From an uncultured Candidatus Saccharibacteria bacterium (GTDB taxonomy: Bacteria > Patescibacteriota > Saccharimonadia > Saccharimonadales > Saccharimonadaceae), in the NCBI GenBank assembly GCA_947165465.1, contig CAMVAM010000005.1:1-64000 (forward strand): 64,000 nucleotides of DNA. The letters run 5' to 3'. Positions 63,210 to 64,000 of the stretch are shown here, piece by piece (the first letter of the stretch is position 1; each line of letters opens with the position of its first letter). The notes under the pieces were generated by a model. It was not told the DNA's origin and did no database searches. It was given only the letters and a program-made list of their open reading frames with translations. The position numbers were made by a program, and so were the translations under genes.

Positions 63210-63818
63210 ATGTTAGTCCAAGCTAGTCGTCTTATCGGCACCAAAGTATTAAGTATGCAAAGTACGAGTGCAATTGGCTCGGTATCTCAACCAATTGTCG
63301 ACCCGGCCGATTGTAAAATCATCGGCTTTTATCTTACCGGCCCACTTGTCGATCGTTCCGCAAACATTCTGGATACTAAATCCATCCGCGAATATTCCCG
63401 CTACGGCATGGTTGTTGATTCCATTGATGAACTTGTAAATAAAGAAGATGTCATCAAGATCAGCAAAGTCATCGATCTGAACTTTAATCTCATCGGCCTT
63501 CGTGTTGAAACCAAAAAAGGCACCAAACTTGGCAAAGTTCTCGATTATACCGTCACCAGTGATGACTACATGGTCCAACAAATCATCGTGAAACGCCCAA
63601 TGATTAAAAGCTTCGTCGACCCAGACCTAACCATTCCACGTAGTGAAATCGTGGAAATCGACGATTACAAAATCATCGTAAAAGACGAAGAAAGTGTGAT
63701 TAAGAAAAAAGCTGCAAACGAAGAGTTTATTCCGAATTTTGTGAATCCGTTTCGTAAGTCTGAACAAGATTTCGCACAGTCTCAAAGTGAAATCCCTGAC
63801 GACAAAGATACTGAATAA
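63210..63818 (+). CDS. PRC-barrel domain protein
   Basis: 202 residues from the ATG at 63210, 6 nt behind a TATAAT (63198-63203) that overlaps the truB stop. Two PRC-barrel-like modules: VQASRLIGTKVLSMQSTSAIG with IVDPADCKIIGFYL, and LNFNLIGLRVETKKGTKLGKVLDYTVTSDDYMVQQIIV. The C-terminal ~45 residues are charged and low-complexity. PRC barrels occur in RimM and photosynthetic reaction-centre H; here the partner is unknown. Its last 92 bp overlap recX on the opposite strand. Confidence 0.85.
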   Translation: MLVQASRLIGTKVLSMQSTSAIGSVSQPIVDPADCKIIGFYLTGPLVDRSANILDTKSIREYSRYGMVVDSIDELVNKEDVIKISKVIDLNFNLIGLRVETKKGTKLGKVLDYTVTSDDYMVQQIIVKRPMIKSFVDPDLTIPRSEIVEIDDYKIIVKDEESVIKKKAANEEFIPNFVNPFRKSEQDFAQSQSEIPDDKDTE

Positions 63819-64000
63819 GTTTTTCATCATCATATTTATTACGTTTTTTTGCAATTATTTTTAGGATTTCTTCTTCATCATTTCGGCTCGTTTCCTCTAG
63901 GACTTGCTCTATAATCTCGCGTGAAACTCCCTTTTTCATGAGCTCCATTTTTAAACGTTTCTTGGAAATACCCTTTTTCACAAAACGGTTTTCAACAAAG
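63727..64000 (-). CDS. recX: RecX family protein, C-terminal part (runs off right edge)
   Basis: The visible frame, FVENRFVKKGISKKRLKMEL followed by MKKGVSREIIEQVLEETS and EEILKIIAKKRNKYDDEKLIQYL, matches RecX three-helix repeats; it continues beyond 64000, so the start is not seen. RecX restrains RecA filaments. It is convergent with, and overlaps by 92 bp, the PRC-barrel gene. Confidence 0.85.
   Translation of the reverse strand, partial: FVENRFVKKGISKKRLKMELMKKGVSREIIEQVLEETSRNDEEEILKIIAKKRNKYDDEKLIQYLCRQGFHFETVRNLVQTYETDSQNSE

Noticed and set aside
1..64000. UGA recoded as glycine (as in Absconditabacteria and Gracilibacteria)
   Set aside because: Conserved genes such as ftsH, clpC, radA and pnp read through without internal TGA, and TGA serves as stop (for example 38198-38200).

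Overview
The window reads as a piece of an ultra-reduced Patescibacteria (CPR) genome, most likely a host-associated Saccharibacterium (TM7). This rests on shortened housekeeping proteins (a half-length TsaB, short TruB and Pgi), almost no biosynthetic genes, an arginine deiminase locus like that reported for oral Saccharibacteria, an unlinked 23S rRNA gene, and many large secreted surface proteins of a possible epibiont. The standard genetic code is used: UGA behaves as stop and Trp is TGG. The lineage is inferred from gene content only.

Layout. 1-0.8 kb: 5' part of 23S rRNA (minus strand) with its own consensus promoter and no 16S upstream. 0.8-7.6 kb: a surface/secretome island with a membrane-anchored Ig-like protein, five paralogous two-cysteine secreted proteins resembling WxL proteins, a thioredoxin-like and a rhodanese-like anchored protein, and a secreted HNH nuclease. 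7.7-12.9 kb: mostly unknown genes, a PgeF/YfiH-type protein and two zinc-ribbon proteins. 13.0-14.3 kb: an A-rich HExxH metallopeptidase gene inserted in front of ychF, leaving a second copy of the ychF start behind. 14.3-19.2 kb: ychF, then radA-ruvC-ruvA-rplS-rnhB, with rnhB fused to a yraN domain. 19.2-23.8 kb: a giant surface protein and partner. 23.8-31.4 kb: a MurC/Mpl-type ligase divergent from tsaE-tsaB, CIRCE-controlled clpC-clpP, galU and gpmI. 31.5-36.5 kb: the arginine deiminase pathway (antiporter, arcA, argF/arcB, divergent arcC). 36.6-48.6 kb: pgi, a small unknown gene, tRNA-Leu, a second giant surface operon, pepN and ftsH. 48.7-54.1 kb: two tRNA-Pro genes separated by short repeats, a duplicated tRNA 3' end, and a third surface operon whose main protein ends in a VPDTG sorting-type signal. 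54.2-58.9 kb: lepA split into two genes by a phosphatase-type gene, then pnp with a long leader hairpin. 58.9-64 kb: a fourth surface protein, a small unknown gene, rpsO, truB, a PRC-barrel protein and the 3' part of recX.

Two themes run through the window. First, many housekeeping genes have a TATAAT-type box ending exactly 6-7 nt before the start codon and no Shine-Dalgarno sequence, as expected for leaderless mRNAs. Most of the apparent insertions and surface genes instead have -35/-10 promoters, leaders and Shine-Dalgarno sites. Second, several conserved bacterial gene orders or genes are interrupted by accessory cassettes: lepA, rpsO-pnp and ychF. Metabolically, the arginine deiminase set would give ATP from imported arginine, Pgi, GpmI and GalU serve glycolysis and sugar-nucleotide supply, and the secreted nuclease plus the PgeF-like enzyme fit nucleotide salvage.
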